Shown one piece after another: positions 1 to 7,471 of a stretch of 22,885 bases of DNA (the first letter of the stretch is position 1; the number at the start of each line of letters is the position of its first letter). The stretch is from a virus: positions 1 through 22,885 of IMG/VR virus record IMGVR_UViG_3300025276_000229, one strand, 5' to 3'. The translations under genes and the position numbers were made by a program. A model generated the notes under the pieces. It saw only the letters and a list, made by a program, of their open reading frames with translations. It did no database searches and was not told the DNA's origin.

Positions 1-317
1 ATAGACTCTTCTATTGCCATTATACATTCTATGTTGCCTGTGTTGTAGTGCGAAGGTCTGTTAATTAAATCTTCTTTTTCTTCCTGCTCTTGAGCTACTA
101 GCTTTTTATAGACTTCTGAATATGTCTCATCGTCAGCATCTAGATCGTATTGCTCAGTATCGTAGCCATCAGGTTGCATCCAAGCCTCTAAGCCTACGTG
201 AGCTAGTTCCTGCCACGCTGCTTGTCTACCCTTCTCTGTGGTCATGTCGTGGGTTATGTTACTACGCGCGGCTTTGTCCCACTCGCTAGGAGCCACATCA
301 TTTAGTCTCTTGTTCAT
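1..317 (-). CDS. DUF3310 domain protein (T7 gp1.7-like), partial at window edge
   Basis: This minus-strand frame is open from an ATG at 315-317 to the left edge of the window, so the C-terminus is missing. The visible 105 residues have an acidic, Tyr/Asp/Glu-rich stretch (about residues 52-85) followed by RPSHYNTGNIECIMAIEES. That string matches the opening of the DUF3310 domain (typically PSHY...IEAI/IECI), the domain found in T7 gp1.7, a nucleotide kinase that phosphorylates dTMP and dGMP. The inferred role is supply of nucleotides for phage DNA synthesis, which fits its place at the end of the replication module. The start overlaps the end of the upstream 63-aa gene by 20 bases. The domain call is fairly secure; enzymatic activity is an inference because the rest of the domain is outside the window. 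Confidence 0.8.
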   Translation of the reverse strand, partial: MNKRLNDVAPSEWDKAARSNITHDMTTEKGRQAAWQELAHVGLEAWMQPDGYDTEQYDLDADDETYSEVYKKLVAQEQEEKEDLINRPSHYNTGNIECIMAIEES

Positions 318-489
318 AAGCTATCTCGTTAGTTAGGTTTTTGTTTTCTTTGCGTCTAGTTTCTTTTAACTTGGAAGAACCTTGTATCTTTTTAAACTTC
401 TTCTTCCTGAGAAAACTATCGCGCCTCTCATCTTTGCGGTTGGATTCGTCCATCAGTCGAAAGTCTCTTTGTTTTTCACATTGATCCAA
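298..489 (-). CDS. Small, highly charged hypothetical protein (63 aa)
   Basis: The product is dominated by Lys, Arg, Glu and Asp, with a basic core (RKKKFKK) near residues 28-34 and no hydrophobic segment. It overlaps the end of the endonuclease I gene by 37 bases and the start of the DUF3310 gene by 20 bases, so it exactly bridges the only gap between two recognisable genes. That tight fit is the main argument that it is real. I recognise no family. A small basic, nucleic-acid-binding accessory would fit the composition, but this is a guess. It could also be a chance open frame. Confidence 0.5.
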   Translation of the reverse strand: MDQCEKQRDFRLMDESNRKDERRDSFLRKKKFKKIQGSSKLKETRRKENKNLTNEIAYEQETK

Positions 490-920
490 CTGTCTGGGAT
501 ACTGTCCTCGCTAAACCACCTAAAGTTATTCTTACTTGCCCACTCACCGTGGCTTCTTTTAGTTCCGTCCTTGCGCCTTGTGGCTTGAGGCATTGGTGCG
601 CTTGGATTAGCAAACAGAAAGACTAGCTCCGTGTCTTCAGGTAATACCTTGCTTATCCAGATGTACTTGTTGTACTCCGCGTAATCCCAAAACCGTCCCT
701 TGGCTTCAAGTAAAATCTTCTTGCCGTCAATCTCGCGCAAGAAGTCTGGGTGATAATTATGATCAATGGTATACGAAACCTTGTCAGTATGGAAGCTCCA
801 ATTATCTAGGATGCCTGTATGTAACTCGTACTCCCAGTTAGAATCGTAGCCCTCAACAAGATTAGGAGTCTTAGGCCGCACTGCTCTAGGTTTACGGTGT
901 CCCTTTTTAACGTAAGTCAA
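453..920 (-). CDS. Endonuclease I, T7 gp3-like Holliday-junction resolvase
   Basis: The 155-aa product matches T7 endonuclease I (149 aa) along its length. The catalytic set of the family (Glu20, Asp55, Glu65, Lys67 in T7) appears here as Glu30 or Glu32, Asp59 in YHPDF, and Glu72/Lys74 in LLEAKG. The later HGEW...F and IPDSWI segments also parallel T7 (YGEF, IPAEWI). The enzyme resolves branched DNA during phage recombination and packaging and can degrade host DNA; known members are dimers. The start codon is TTG at 918-920, preceded by GGGAGG about 10 bases upstream, and it overlaps the stop of the 53-aa gene. No in-frame ATG lies near the homologous start, so TTG is the best choice. Confidence 0.93.
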   Translation of the reverse strand: MTYVKKGHRKPRAVRPKTPNLVEGYDSNWEYELHTGILDNWSFHTDKVSYTIDHNYHPDFLREIDGKKILLEAKGRFWDYAEYNKYIWISKVLPEDTELVFLFANPSAPMPQATRRKDGTKRSHGEWASKNNFRWFSEDSIPDSWINVKNKETFD

Positions 921-1078
921 TGGATCTGTGCCTCCCGCCTTTCTAACTCTGCGTCTATGAGGAGCCGAAAGTCTTTAAGAAACTGTCCATCTATATCAGT
1001 AACAGAACCAGAGGTACTGTGAAGAAAGCTACCTACATTAATAATCATATCCTCAATAGTAATTATCTCCTCTTCCAT
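917..1078 (-). CDS. Small acidic hypothetical protein (53 aa)
   Basis: An ATG at 1076-1078 opens a 53-codon frame beginning MEEEIITIEDMI and ending in TGA at 917-919, overlapping the endonuclease I start by 4 bases. The start overlaps the end of the 93-aa gene by 16 bases. The C-terminal half (FLKDFRLLIDAELERREAQ) would form an amphipathic helix. It fills an otherwise empty gap in a densely packed operon, and its 3' end supplies the ribosome-binding sequence of the next gene. No family is recognised; function unknown. Confidence 0.6.
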   Translation of the reverse strand: MEEEIITIEDMIINVGSFLHSTSGSVTDIDGQFLKDFRLLIDAELERREAQIH

Positions 1079-1344
1079 TGTATATCCTCCAAAGTAATTG
1101 TTTCGATAGAGAGCTTTGGAGAGTCACGCAAGAGTTGTTTGATTGTCTTGGCGATCCACTTAGGATGATAGGCGTTTAAAAACATTGTGCGTCCCGCCAT
1201 GTAGTGTGTCTGTTCAGGCATGAAAGACATGTAGTTTTTTACATTGATCTTACTGCTCTCCTCTTTGTCTAACAGAGAACCAAACCACTCAACAATGATA
1301 GCGGCTGACTGAGACTTAATGCGTTTAGACTTCTTCCTGTTCAT
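1063..1344 (-). CDS. Conserved-looking hypothetical phage protein (93 aa)
   Basis: A 93-aa protein with a basic N-terminus (MNRKKSKRIK), a central MPEQTHYMAGR segment, an AYHPKWIAK segment and a basic C-terminus. Small proteins of this style sit beside exonuclease genes in other T7-like marine phages as far as I recall, but I know of no assigned function. The start overlaps the stop of the exonuclease gene by 4 bases, so the two are probably translationally coupled. Position suggests a role in DNA processing; this is inference only. Confidence 0.8.
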   Translation of the reverse strand: MNRKKSKRIKSQSAAIIVEWFGSLLDKEESSKINVKNYMSFMPEQTHYMAGRTMFLNAYHPKWIAKTIKQLLRDSPKLSIETITLEDIQWKRR

Positions 1345-2195
1345 AGTAGTTCCTCTACTTTTGGCTCGACCACAACTGTTGTCAAGTATGTTAATCCATT
1401 AGAGTATCTAAAGGTTCTTAACCCATCACCATCATTAGCATCTTGATGGCACTGATACTTATACTTACACCAACTACAACCCTTCGGCAACTTTATGTTT
1501 CCTTTCTTGCCGTCTGCTACTAGATCATAGCAAAGAGCAGGAGGCGTGTCTAGTTTAAGAGAAGGAATAAGCTTGCTGATTGTTGACTTAATGTTTGGCT
1601 TATCTAGATCGTCAGGCACGTACATGCACAACTCACCGCTCTCTTTGTTCAACACCAAGAAGCCACCCTTATCTGTGCCTTCTGCTTCTTCATACCCTGC
1701 AAGCTGACCCATGTAACCAAACGGATCGTCTTGTGCCAAGCGACCTTCCCTGAACTTGTTGAATGCAAAGCGCGAAGCAGTCTTAACATCGACAACCTCG
1801 CCATTGATCTTGCAGTCCATGTGTCCAACGATCCCGTCAACTGTAACTTCTTTCTGTTCGTCTGTTACTTTGTGTCCGGCCATTCGTACAAGCATCAACA
1901 CGATCTCTTCAAGCAAGTGACCGTACAGAAACTTGATTTGTGTTGCGCCATCAATACCGCCACGGCCCTTCTCGTCACGCTTCTCGTACCACAACTGGCG
2001 AGATGGCTTCCCAATGTTAGACATACGCAGAGTGAAGTCTCTGTTACGTTCTCTGGGTGTTGCCCAAGACATTAAAGCTACCTTCATGTCAGCTACTGTC
2101 TTATCTATCTCAGCTTCAGTTAGAGGCAGAGGTATGCCATCTGATAAAGATTCTAAGTGTTTGTAGATGTCGGGTACTAGTGTATTTAATTCCAT
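1341..2195 (-). CDS. RecB/Cas4-type PD-(D/E)XK exonuclease
   Basis: The 284-aa product has the ordered motifs of a RecB-family nuclease: a conserved SNIGKPSRQLWYE block (about residues 59-71), a helix with Glu96/Glu97, GHMDC with Asp127, the DVK core with Asp136 and Lys138, and a QxxxY motif (Gln164-Tyr168). A C-terminal Cys cluster follows (Cys240, Cys243, Cys249). Phage members of this family are taken to be DNA exonucleases and replace T7 gp6 in many marine phages, acting in host-DNA breakdown, recombination and primer or end processing. The cluster has three cysteines; the first cysteine typical of iron-sulfur Cas4/AddB enzymes is absent from the N-terminal block (it reads KPSR). The gene is preceded by a 73-bp gap with an inverted repeat. 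Confidence 0.88.
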   Translation of the reverse strand: MELNTLVPDIYKHLESLSDGIPLPLTEAEIDKTVADMKVALMSWATPRERNRDFTLRMSNIGKPSRQLWYEKRDEKGRGGIDGATQIKFLYGHLLEEIVLMLVRMAGHKVTDEQKEVTVDGIVGHMDCKINGEVVDVKTASRFAFNKFREGRLAQDDPFGYMGQLAGYEEAEGTDKGGFLVLNKESGELCMYVPDDLDKPNIKSTISKLIPSLKLDTPPALCYDLVADGKKGNIKLPKGCSWCKYKYQCHQDANDGDGLRTFRYSNGLTYLTTVVVEPKVEELL

Positions 2196-2225
2196 CGTGA
2201 TTTTCCTGTTCGTGGTTTGCAGTTC

Positions 2226-2268
2226 TATGCGCTATAAAGTGTGATAATTCTACAGTTTTTAGCGCATA
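2226..2268. repeat. Inverted repeat between GIY-YIG nuclease and exonuclease genes
   Basis: Nine-base perfect arms, TATGCGCTA at 2226-2234 and TAGCGCATA at 2260-2268, are separated by 25 bases. The right arm abuts the stop codon of the GIY-YIG gene. There is no T-run after the stem on the minus strand, so this is not a standard intrinsic terminator. It could be an RNA structure or a protein-binding dyad, or mark the edge of the nuclease insertion. Confidence 0.5.
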
Positions 2269-2769
2269 TTAATGTTGTTGGATAACAGATTTTATATTAG
2301 TGAGCGATCCTCGAAACCACTCGCCTCGACTTTCTATTTTTTGTTCAGCTAATTTAGTGTGTATGTTCTGTTCAGCTTTTCTTCTATCTGTAAAATACTT
2401 ACAGTATTCTACCTTATAATCTCTAAAAGGGGAAGAGGTCTGATACCCTGCACACCTATCGTATGCATCTAGAGCCATGCCAACCTTGAACCAACCTTCC
2501 CATGCAGGATTAGACACAGCATACACATAGCCTTCTTCAACACTAGAGTAGTTATTTAAAGATGCGAATGCAGCACCCTCTAAAGTTTTGTATCTACCCG
2601 CAGTATGTACAGGATCATACTTTGAAATTTCTTTGCCATTAACATACATGCGCTTGGCATCTCTAGCCTTCACCGCTTTAGGATTATCTTTGTAGTAGTA
2701 GGGCTTCCCTGTGCGTGGATTAATTTTTGTTTCAGTCTTAATGAGTCTCACTCCAGTTGTTTCCGACAT
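2269..2769 (-). CDS. GIY-YIG nuclease of the T5orf172/MUG113 type, possible homing endonuclease
   Basis: The 166-aa product carries a T5orf172-like GIY-YIG domain from about residue 79 to the end: GYVYAVSNPAWEGWFKVGMA, then an Arg in AYDRCAGYQ (Arg105), KAEQNIH (Glu133, His137) and RGEWF (Glu150). The N-terminal 60 residues include NPKAVKARDAKRMYVNGKE, an arrangement I associate with cyanophage and marine-phage homologues, perhaps a DNA-binding part. Such genes are often free-standing homing nucleases. The start ATG lies inside the last codons of the DNA polymerase gene in another frame (32-base overlap), with a GGAG upstream. The position directly after the polymerase supports a homing role, but cleavage activity and target are unknown. 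Confidence 0.82.
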   Translation of the reverse strand: MSETTGVRLIKTETKINPRTGKPYYYKDNPKAVKARDAKRMYVNGKEISKYDPVHTAGRYKTLEGAAFASLNNYSSVEEGYVYAVSNPAWEGWFKVGMALDAYDRCAGYQTSSPFRDYKVEYCKYFTDRRKAEQNIHTKLAEQKIESRGEWFRGSLTNIKSVIQQH

Positions 2770-4510
2770 TATAATCTCCGTCTAAAGGACAATTAAGTTT
2801 AAGGGTTAGACCTGCTTCAACAATTGCTTTGACACCTAGCTTACCGACAGCATCGGCATGGTCTTCTCTGACTTCTATCTGCCACTCATCGTGGACGTTG
2901 GCTACAAACTTAGCGTCTAGTCCATTCTTTGTGATCATCTCTTGTAGAAATATAAGTGCTTGCTTCATCACGATTGCTCCGGCTCCTTGCAACAAAGTAT
3001 TCAGGGCGGCATGTTCTGAGCGAACAGTCAAGCGTCTACCGTCTAGTGCTTTAATGAATCCGCTTTTTGCTTCTCTTTGAACTCTGCTTGTAAGAGTCTT
3101 AAATGATGGGAGGTTATCAAAAAAGCGTTGTCTAAGTCCTTTACCACCTTCTCTGCCTCTGTTAGCCACAGACCCAAGCTTAACATCTCCGGCTCCATAC
3201 AGTAATGCATAGATGAAAGTTTTAGCCTGATTTCTTGACTCAAGTCCCGCAAGCTTTTGATTTGTGGTGTGTATATCTCCGTTAAGGATTTCATTTGTGT
3301 ACCCCTCGTCATTTAAATAGTGTGCAAGCATCCGCAGTTCTAAGCCAGAAGCATCAATGCCTACTAGCTTGTAGCCTTTCGGTACTGTCCAACAAGACCT
3401 GCACTCCTCACCGTATGGCGAGGTACTGCTTGGAATTTGAGCCATGTTAGGATGAGAGTGCGTCATGCGAGATGTCACTGCACCATTAGGATTAACATAG
3501 CCGTGGACTCTGCCAGTGTCATCGTTAAGTTCCTTAATCCAACTCTTAGTCTGAGCCAAACGCTTCTGCACCATCAGATACTTAGCAATCAATGCAGCTT
3601 GTGGAATGTTCTTAACTTTATTTAAAGCTGCCTCATCAACGATTGGTTGTCCAGTAGGCGTAAACTTCTGAGGCTTCCAACCAAAACGAATTAGGTACTC
3701 GCCAATCTGCTTGCGTGATCCTAAGTTAAAAGGCGTTTCAGTTTTACGAGCAATGGCTCTAGAGTTTATGTCTAGTACTATGCGCTTATGCTCCTCATCA
3801 GTCAGCCTAGTACCCTTGCCGTGTTGATCTGTTGCTGTCTTAGCTACTGCACCTGTGGCTGTAAACTTTGGCGACAGTATCTGAGTAGTCACAACAGGCC
3901 GGAACTCTTCTTGAACCTCTGCCTCCAGATCATATAGCTTAGTTTCAAACATAGCCATCAAGCCCATAACTTTCTTAACGTCTAACAAGAACCCCGTAGT
4001 TCGTTGCTCATCAACGATCTTAGCGACTGCATGTTCTATCTGTACTGACTGAGGCGTGAAGCCCTTGCTCTCCTGACGAAGAGCGACATAGACCTTGTAG
4101 TTAAGCAACACATCGTTCTTACAGTACTCTAGCATCTCAGGGGTGTAGTGTTCCCAAGCATCTTCAGCTTCCCCGTAGTCACCTTTAACAAAACCCAAGC
4201 GATATCCCCAACCTTCTAAGCCGTGGTTACCTTCGCGGGTTGGTTTAAAGAGCCTTGATAGTACCAAGGTATCAACGATCTTCTTGTCGAATAAGTCTAG
4301 TCCTCCAATCCTTTTAATTACAGGGAGATCATAGCCCAAGATGTTGTGACCGATCAACTTGGTAGCAGACTTTAAAAGATCATAGCCTGCATCTAGCTGA
4401 GTGTTATCAAACATGTGAACCTTCTTGGTGTCTACATCTAAGGCCACGATGCAAAAGACCTTGTCGGGTTCAAGGCCATTAGCCTCAATATCAAATACAA
4501 AGTTACTCAT
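2738..4510 (-). CDS. T7-like family A DNA polymerase with 3'-5' exonuclease domain
   Basis: The 590-aa product replicates the phage genome. The exonuclease domain shows FDIEANGLE (Asp7, Glu9), HNILGYD (Asn56, Asp61) and YCKND (Tyr129, Asp133). The polymerase domain shows motif A DASGLELRMLAHYL (Asp386), motif B RNQAKTFIYALLYGAG (Arg426, Lys430, Tyr434) and motif C VHDEW (His540, Asp541). Tyr434 aligns with T7 Tyr526 / E. coli Phe762, a residue linked to weak ddNTP discrimination and to virulent phages. The protein is about 115 residues shorter than T7 gp5 (704 aa) and probably lacks the thioredoxin-binding insertion. The gene lies 12 bp after the HNH gene and its 3' end overlaps the GIY-YIG gene. 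Confidence 0.97.
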   Translation of the reverse strand: MSNFVFDIEANGLEPDKVFCIVALDVDTKKVHMFDNTQLDAGYDLLKSATKLIGHNILGYDLPVIKRIGGLDLFDKKIVDTLVLSRLFKPTREGNHGLEGWGYRLGFVKGDYGEAEDAWEHYTPEMLEYCKNDVLLNYKVYVALRQESKGFTPQSVQIEHAVAKIVDEQRTTGFLLDVKKVMGLMAMFETKLYDLEAEVQEEFRPVVTTQILSPKFTATGAVAKTATDQHGKGTRLTDEEHKRIVLDINSRAIARKTETPFNLGSRKQIGEYLIRFGWKPQKFTPTGQPIVDEAALNKVKNIPQAALIAKYLMVQKRLAQTKSWIKELNDDTGRVHGYVNPNGAVTSRMTHSHPNMAQIPSSTSPYGEECRSCWTVPKGYKLVGIDASGLELRMLAHYLNDEGYTNEILNGDIHTTNQKLAGLESRNQAKTFIYALLYGAGDVKLGSVANRGREGGKGLRQRFFDNLPSFKTLTSRVQREAKSGFIKALDGRRLTVRSEHAALNTLLQGAGAIVMKQALIFLQEMITKNGLDAKFVANVHDEWQIEVREDHADAVGKLGVKAIVEAGLTLKLNCPLDGDYNVGNNWSETH

Positions 4511-4522
4511 TTTCTTTTGCCT

Positions 4523-5053
4523 TTATGGTTTAAAGTTGTTGGACTTACTAAGATTGTCATGCCACGGAAGTATCTGTAAATTTGTTTCAACATGAAGACC
4601 GCTCACCAGTTTACCTCTAAGTGGTATAATATGATCGACATGCATGACTATTCCTGTTTCTTCCTGTAGTCGTTTAGCTTCCACGTAAAACTCAACAATC
4701 TTTTCGCGGTTAGCCCAAGCTACGGTACGTTTGATCTTGGCGGCCCTGCGCTCGACAGCGTATTCGTTGACCTTATCAAGGTTTGCCTTCCGCCACGCAA
4801 GAGAAGCAGCCCTGTGCCTTTCTTTGTTGGCTTCGTACCAAGCCTTGTTAGTGGCCGCCTTGACTTCTTTGTTGCGTTGCGCCGACTCCCGCTTTCTAAA
4901 ATTAATACGCTCTCTGTGCGCTTGGCGATATGCGGAACCTTTAAGCGATATACAGGCTCTACACTCAGATCGTAGGCCACTTGGGGTGGCCCGCTTCTTA
5001 GAGAAACACCCAAGCTCCTTAACCTCTCCGCACTTGTTACACTTCTTACTCAT
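4523..5053 (-). CDS. HNH endonuclease, probable homing nuclease
   Basis: The 176-aa product starts with a zinc-ribbon-like part (Cys5-x2-Cys8 and Cys31-x2-Cys34), has a long basic, Arg/Lys/Ala-rich helical middle (about residues 40-120, with repeats of the ANKERH / ANLDKV kind) and ends in an HNH nuclease domain: VDHIIPL (Asp140, His141), then VETNLQILPWHDNLSKSN (Asn158, His165, Asn167, Lys170). This is a common free-standing phage HNH architecture. The start overlaps the helicase stop by 4 bases and the stop lies 12 bp before the polymerase start, so the gene fits between two core replication genes without disturbing them. That placement is typical of homing endonucleases; target and activity are not known. 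Confidence 0.88.
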   Translation of the reverse strand: MSKKCNKCGEVKELGCFSKKRATPSGLRSECRACISLKGSAYRQAHRERINFRKRESAQRNKEVKAATNKAWYEANKERHRAASLAWRKANLDKVNEYAVERRAAKIKRTVAWANREKIVEFYVEAKRLQEETGIVMHVDHIIPLRGKLVSGLHVETNLQILPWHDNLSKSNNFKP

Positions 5054-6738
5054 ATGATCGCCTCACCAAACTCTGATGAATCATACTCGCCTAACTCTCT
5101 GAGCCTACCTGTCTCACCGTCATACATTAGCTGAGTAGCTACGCCAACATCTCCAGTGTATCTAGATTTAAGAACACGAACCTTAGTGGTCGAGGCTTCA
5201 AGCTCATCTTCTGATTGTTGGTTACGCTCCAAGGAGATGACACAGTCAGACAACTGAGCAATAGATTGTGAGCCTCTAAGATGATTAAGCCCTGTCTCTA
5301 TTCCGTTCTCATGTCCACGGTTGCCATCTACTCTGCGGAGGTGTGACACTAGGATCATACCGCACCCTGTCTCTTCAACCATCGTGCGTAGTCGATGCAT
5401 TATCTGATCAATACCTTTACGCTCATCTTGCTCTAGCGTAGAGAGAACTAACATATGCAAGTGATCAATAACAACCCACTTACAATCTAATCCAATGATC
5501 ATGTACCGTAACTTGCTAAAGATATCATCTAAGTTATTGACACCGTGATGAGCGTGTATCCAAACGCGACCTGCGTTCTCGCCCATGAAGACCTTCTCGT
5601 AAGTGCTGTCCAGTATCTCATCACCTATCTCCTGCTTAACGCTATCTAGATGTAGCTTTGCGTTAGCCTCAACAGCCATGATACCTTCGGCAGTACGCGA
5701 CCAGTTCTCTTCAAGAGCGATCACGCCTACGTTATCTTCGGTGTTGTTGATCAGCCAGTGTTCCAGTTCTCTTGTGACACTGGACTTACCTAGACCTGTA
5801 CCGCCTGTCAAAGTAACAAGCTCGCCTGCTCTCAAGCCTTCAAGCTTCTTATTCAGGCCGTGCCAAGGGTAAGGTATAGCTGTCTTCCGTTCAGTTCGTA
5901 GCTTCTTATACGCTTCAAACTGATCTGTTAGATTCATAACGCCCGAAGGCGTGTAGAGTTTAGCGTCCCAGAAACAGGACACGTAGGTAGAATGCTTACC
6001 GTTTCTAAGCATGTCGTTAGCATCTTTAAAGTCAGTGGGCATGTTAAGAATCTTAGCTTTTCCGGGGGTAAATAACTTAGCCACGGCTCTCGCTGATTCT
6101 TGTCCCACCTTGTCGTTGTCAAAGTTAATTACAATAGCCCCGAAGGATTCAAGGAACTCTAGGTTCTGCTTAACATCCCCGATACCTCCGGCTGCTCCTG
6201 ACTTAACTGAAACTACGGGCCACTTACTTCCCAACAACTCATAAGCGGCCATAGCATCACACTCGCCTTCTGTTAAAGTTATAAACTTACCACCTGCCTT
6301 GAACAGATTCTCTCCAAATAGCCCTACCTCCTTTGCATTCCCTGTCCAACCAAAGTCCTTATTCTGCCTACGAACTTTAGTACCTGCTAATTCATGTCCA
6401 TTGTAGTAAGGGTAGTAGTGCTTATCAATCTTGCCGCTTGAAGTAAGCGTTGACTTAACGCCATACTTCTTGGCTGTCGCTAAACTTATCTTGCGATCAG
6501 TCAGTTCGTGGAAACCTGCGGCATGTTTATTAGTAGAGAAATCATCGTTCATCTTGCTGTTCCTTCTATGCGTATCAAACTCTAGCACCGTGTCGGGCTT
6601 GTCTTCTGCACCTGCCGCGTAATAGTTTGGGTAGTGCTTCCTGCAACTAAAGCAGTATCCAGAGTCATCATCATTGACTGACACTGGATCACTGCCACCG
6701 CATTCGTGACAGGGTAAGTGGTATTTAACAAAAGGCAT
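5050..6738 (-). CDS. Bifunctional primase-helicase, T7 gp4-like
   Basis: The 562-aa product is nearly the same length as T7 gp4 (566 aa). It has an N-terminal zinc-binding domain (Cys10-x2-Cys13 and Cys29-x2-Cys32), a TOPRIM primase core (TEGECDAMA at 156-164, and NFDNDKVG with Asp207/Asp209), and a RecA-like helicase domain with Walker A TGGTGLGKSS (Lys318), a conserved Glu in ALEEN (about 343), Walker B VVIDHLHML (Asp425) and the VSHLRR motif (His466). The C-terminal stretch is acidic, as in T7 gp4, where it contacts the polymerase. The enzyme unwinds DNA 5'-3' and makes RNA primers. It sits 5 bp after the 75-aa gene and overlaps the HNH gene by 4 bases. Confidence 0.97.
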   Translation of the reverse strand: MPFVKYHLPCHECGGSDPVSVNDDDSGYCFSCRKHYPNYYAAGAEDKPDTVLEFDTHRRNSKMNDDFSTNKHAAGFHELTDRKISLATAKKYGVKSTLTSSGKIDKHYYPYYNGHELAGTKVRRQNKDFGWTGNAKEVGLFGENLFKAGGKFITLTEGECDAMAAYELLGSKWPVVSVKSGAAGGIGDVKQNLEFLESFGAIVINFDNDKVGQESARAVAKLFTPGKAKILNMPTDFKDANDMLRNGKHSTYVSCFWDAKLYTPSGVMNLTDQFEAYKKLRTERKTAIPYPWHGLNKKLEGLRAGELVTLTGGTGLGKSSVTRELEHWLINNTEDNVGVIALEENWSRTAEGIMAVEANAKLHLDSVKQEIGDEILDSTYEKVFMGENAGRVWIHAHHGVNNLDDIFSKLRYMIIGLDCKWVVIDHLHMLVLSTLEQDERKGIDQIMHRLRTMVEETGCGMILVSHLRRVDGNRGHENGIETGLNHLRGSQSIAQLSDCVISLERNQQSEDELEASTTKVRVLKSRYTGDVGVATQLMYDGETGRLRELGEYDSSEFGEAII

Positions 6739-6743
6739 ACGCC

Positions 6744-6971
6744 TTACTCCTCAGTTGCTTCAACTTCCTCTGTTGCTATCGCCTCTTCCGTGAGATGGTT
6801 AGTTTTAAGATCATCAATTAGCTGAACCGTTGCCGCTTTCATTAAGCCCATAGTTAATGCGGCTTCTTTCAATGCGTTGTCAGCTTGCATCAAGTGAGCT
6901 AAGATGTCGTTGCCCTCCGCAGAAAGCAACTCCGTGTCATAGTTCACTTCATCAACTGTAATCGTACCCAT
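6744..6971 (-). CDS. Small acidic phage protein (75 aa)
   Basis: The product begins MGTITVDEVNYDTELLSAEG, a short beta-hairpin-like opening seen in small proteins of cyanophages and other marine phages (it resembles DUF6447, a recalled label I cannot verify). Residues 20-60 look helical and the C-terminus is very acidic (EEAIATEEVEATEE). It shares one base with the SSB stop codon and ends 5 bp before the primase-helicase, so it belongs to the replication operon. The function is unknown. Confidence 0.78.
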   Translation of the reverse strand: MGTITVDEVNYDTELLSAEGNDILAHLMQADNALKEAALTMGLMKAATVQLIDDLKTNHLTEEAIATEEVEATEE

Positions 6972-7402
6972 TAAAGTTCTTCCTCCATATCATTATCATC
7001 CAATGCATCGAACTCTGCACCATCAGGTATCCCTATTTCAATTAGATCGAGAACCTGCATAGCTTGGAAGTCCAATCCCTTAAAGGTAGTACCCTTCCAT
7101 TCGGATGACCACTCCTTGTACTGCACCTTAACTGCCGACCCATTACCCACACGCGCATCCAGAGGATTCTTAAACTTATCCACTAGCTTTGGTGCAGATC
7201 GAACCATGCCGTTAGGGCCATTCACCTTACGCTTAACAACTACCGCAGGGCCTTCATCCATCTGCTTGATGGTGAAACCGCGTGACTTAAAGTCTTCGGC
7301 AACGTCTTCAGCCACAACGAGGTTGACTGTATACACTGGCTCAAACGTAGTGTTAGGTGTAGTTACTGCTGCCCAGTAGGCAGTGCCTTGTAGTATTGCC
7401 AT
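6971..7402 (-). CDS. Single-stranded DNA-binding protein, T7 gp2.5-like
   Basis: The 143-aa product has the layout of gp2.5-type proteins: an OB-fold-like body with GTAYWAAVTTPNT near the N-terminus, TVNLVVAED and VVKRKVN in the middle, VDKFKNPLD and GNGSAVKVQY after it, and an acidic C-terminal tail DALDDNDMEEEL ending in a hydrophobic residue. In T7 that tail contacts the polymerase and helicase. The protein coats single-stranded DNA at the fork and helps annealing. The start ATG at 7400-7402 follows AGAAGGAAAG. It is the first gene of the replication cluster, after a 69-bp gap holding a possible promoter, and overlaps the next gene by one base. Confidence 0.88.
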   Translation of the reverse strand: MAILQGTAYWAAVTTPNTTFEPVYTVNLVVAEDVAEDFKSRGFTIKQMDEGPAVVVKRKVNGPNGMVRSAPKLVDKFKNPLDARVGNGSAVKVQYKEWSSEWKGTTFKGLDFQAMQVLDLIEIGIPDGAEFDALDDNDMEEEL

Positions 7403-7440
7403 GTTACTTTCCTTCTGTTGGTTTAAAAAATGTTATGTGG

Positions 7441-7469
7441 ATGTTACCACAATTAATATTGGAATGCAA
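7441..7469 (-). promoter_or_regulatory. Possible sigma-70-like promoter upstream of SSB, with a small dyad
   Basis: On the minus strand TTGCAT (7464-7469) and TAACAT (7441-7446) are 17 bp apart, a moderate match to the sigma-70 consensus. The -10 lies inside the dyad TGTGG-TAACAT-CCACA (7436-7451), and ATGTTA is directly repeated at 7430-7435 and 7441-7446. A run of six T follows on the minus strand, so a weak terminator is an alternative reading. The 69-bp gap is one of the few in the left arm. Confidence 0.4.
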
Positions 7470-7471
7470 CT

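Noticed and set aside
1731-2075. Plus-strand open frame of 114 codons
   Set aside because: Antisense to the exonuclease core motifs; Cys/Phe-rich and without a start signal.
3043-3312. Minus-strand open frame of 89 codons
   Set aside because: Lies entirely inside the DNA polymerase gene in another frame, across motifs A to B.
4731-5057. Plus-strand open frame of 108 codons
   Set aside because: Antisense to the HNH gene, whose motifs are clear; no ribosome-binding sequence.
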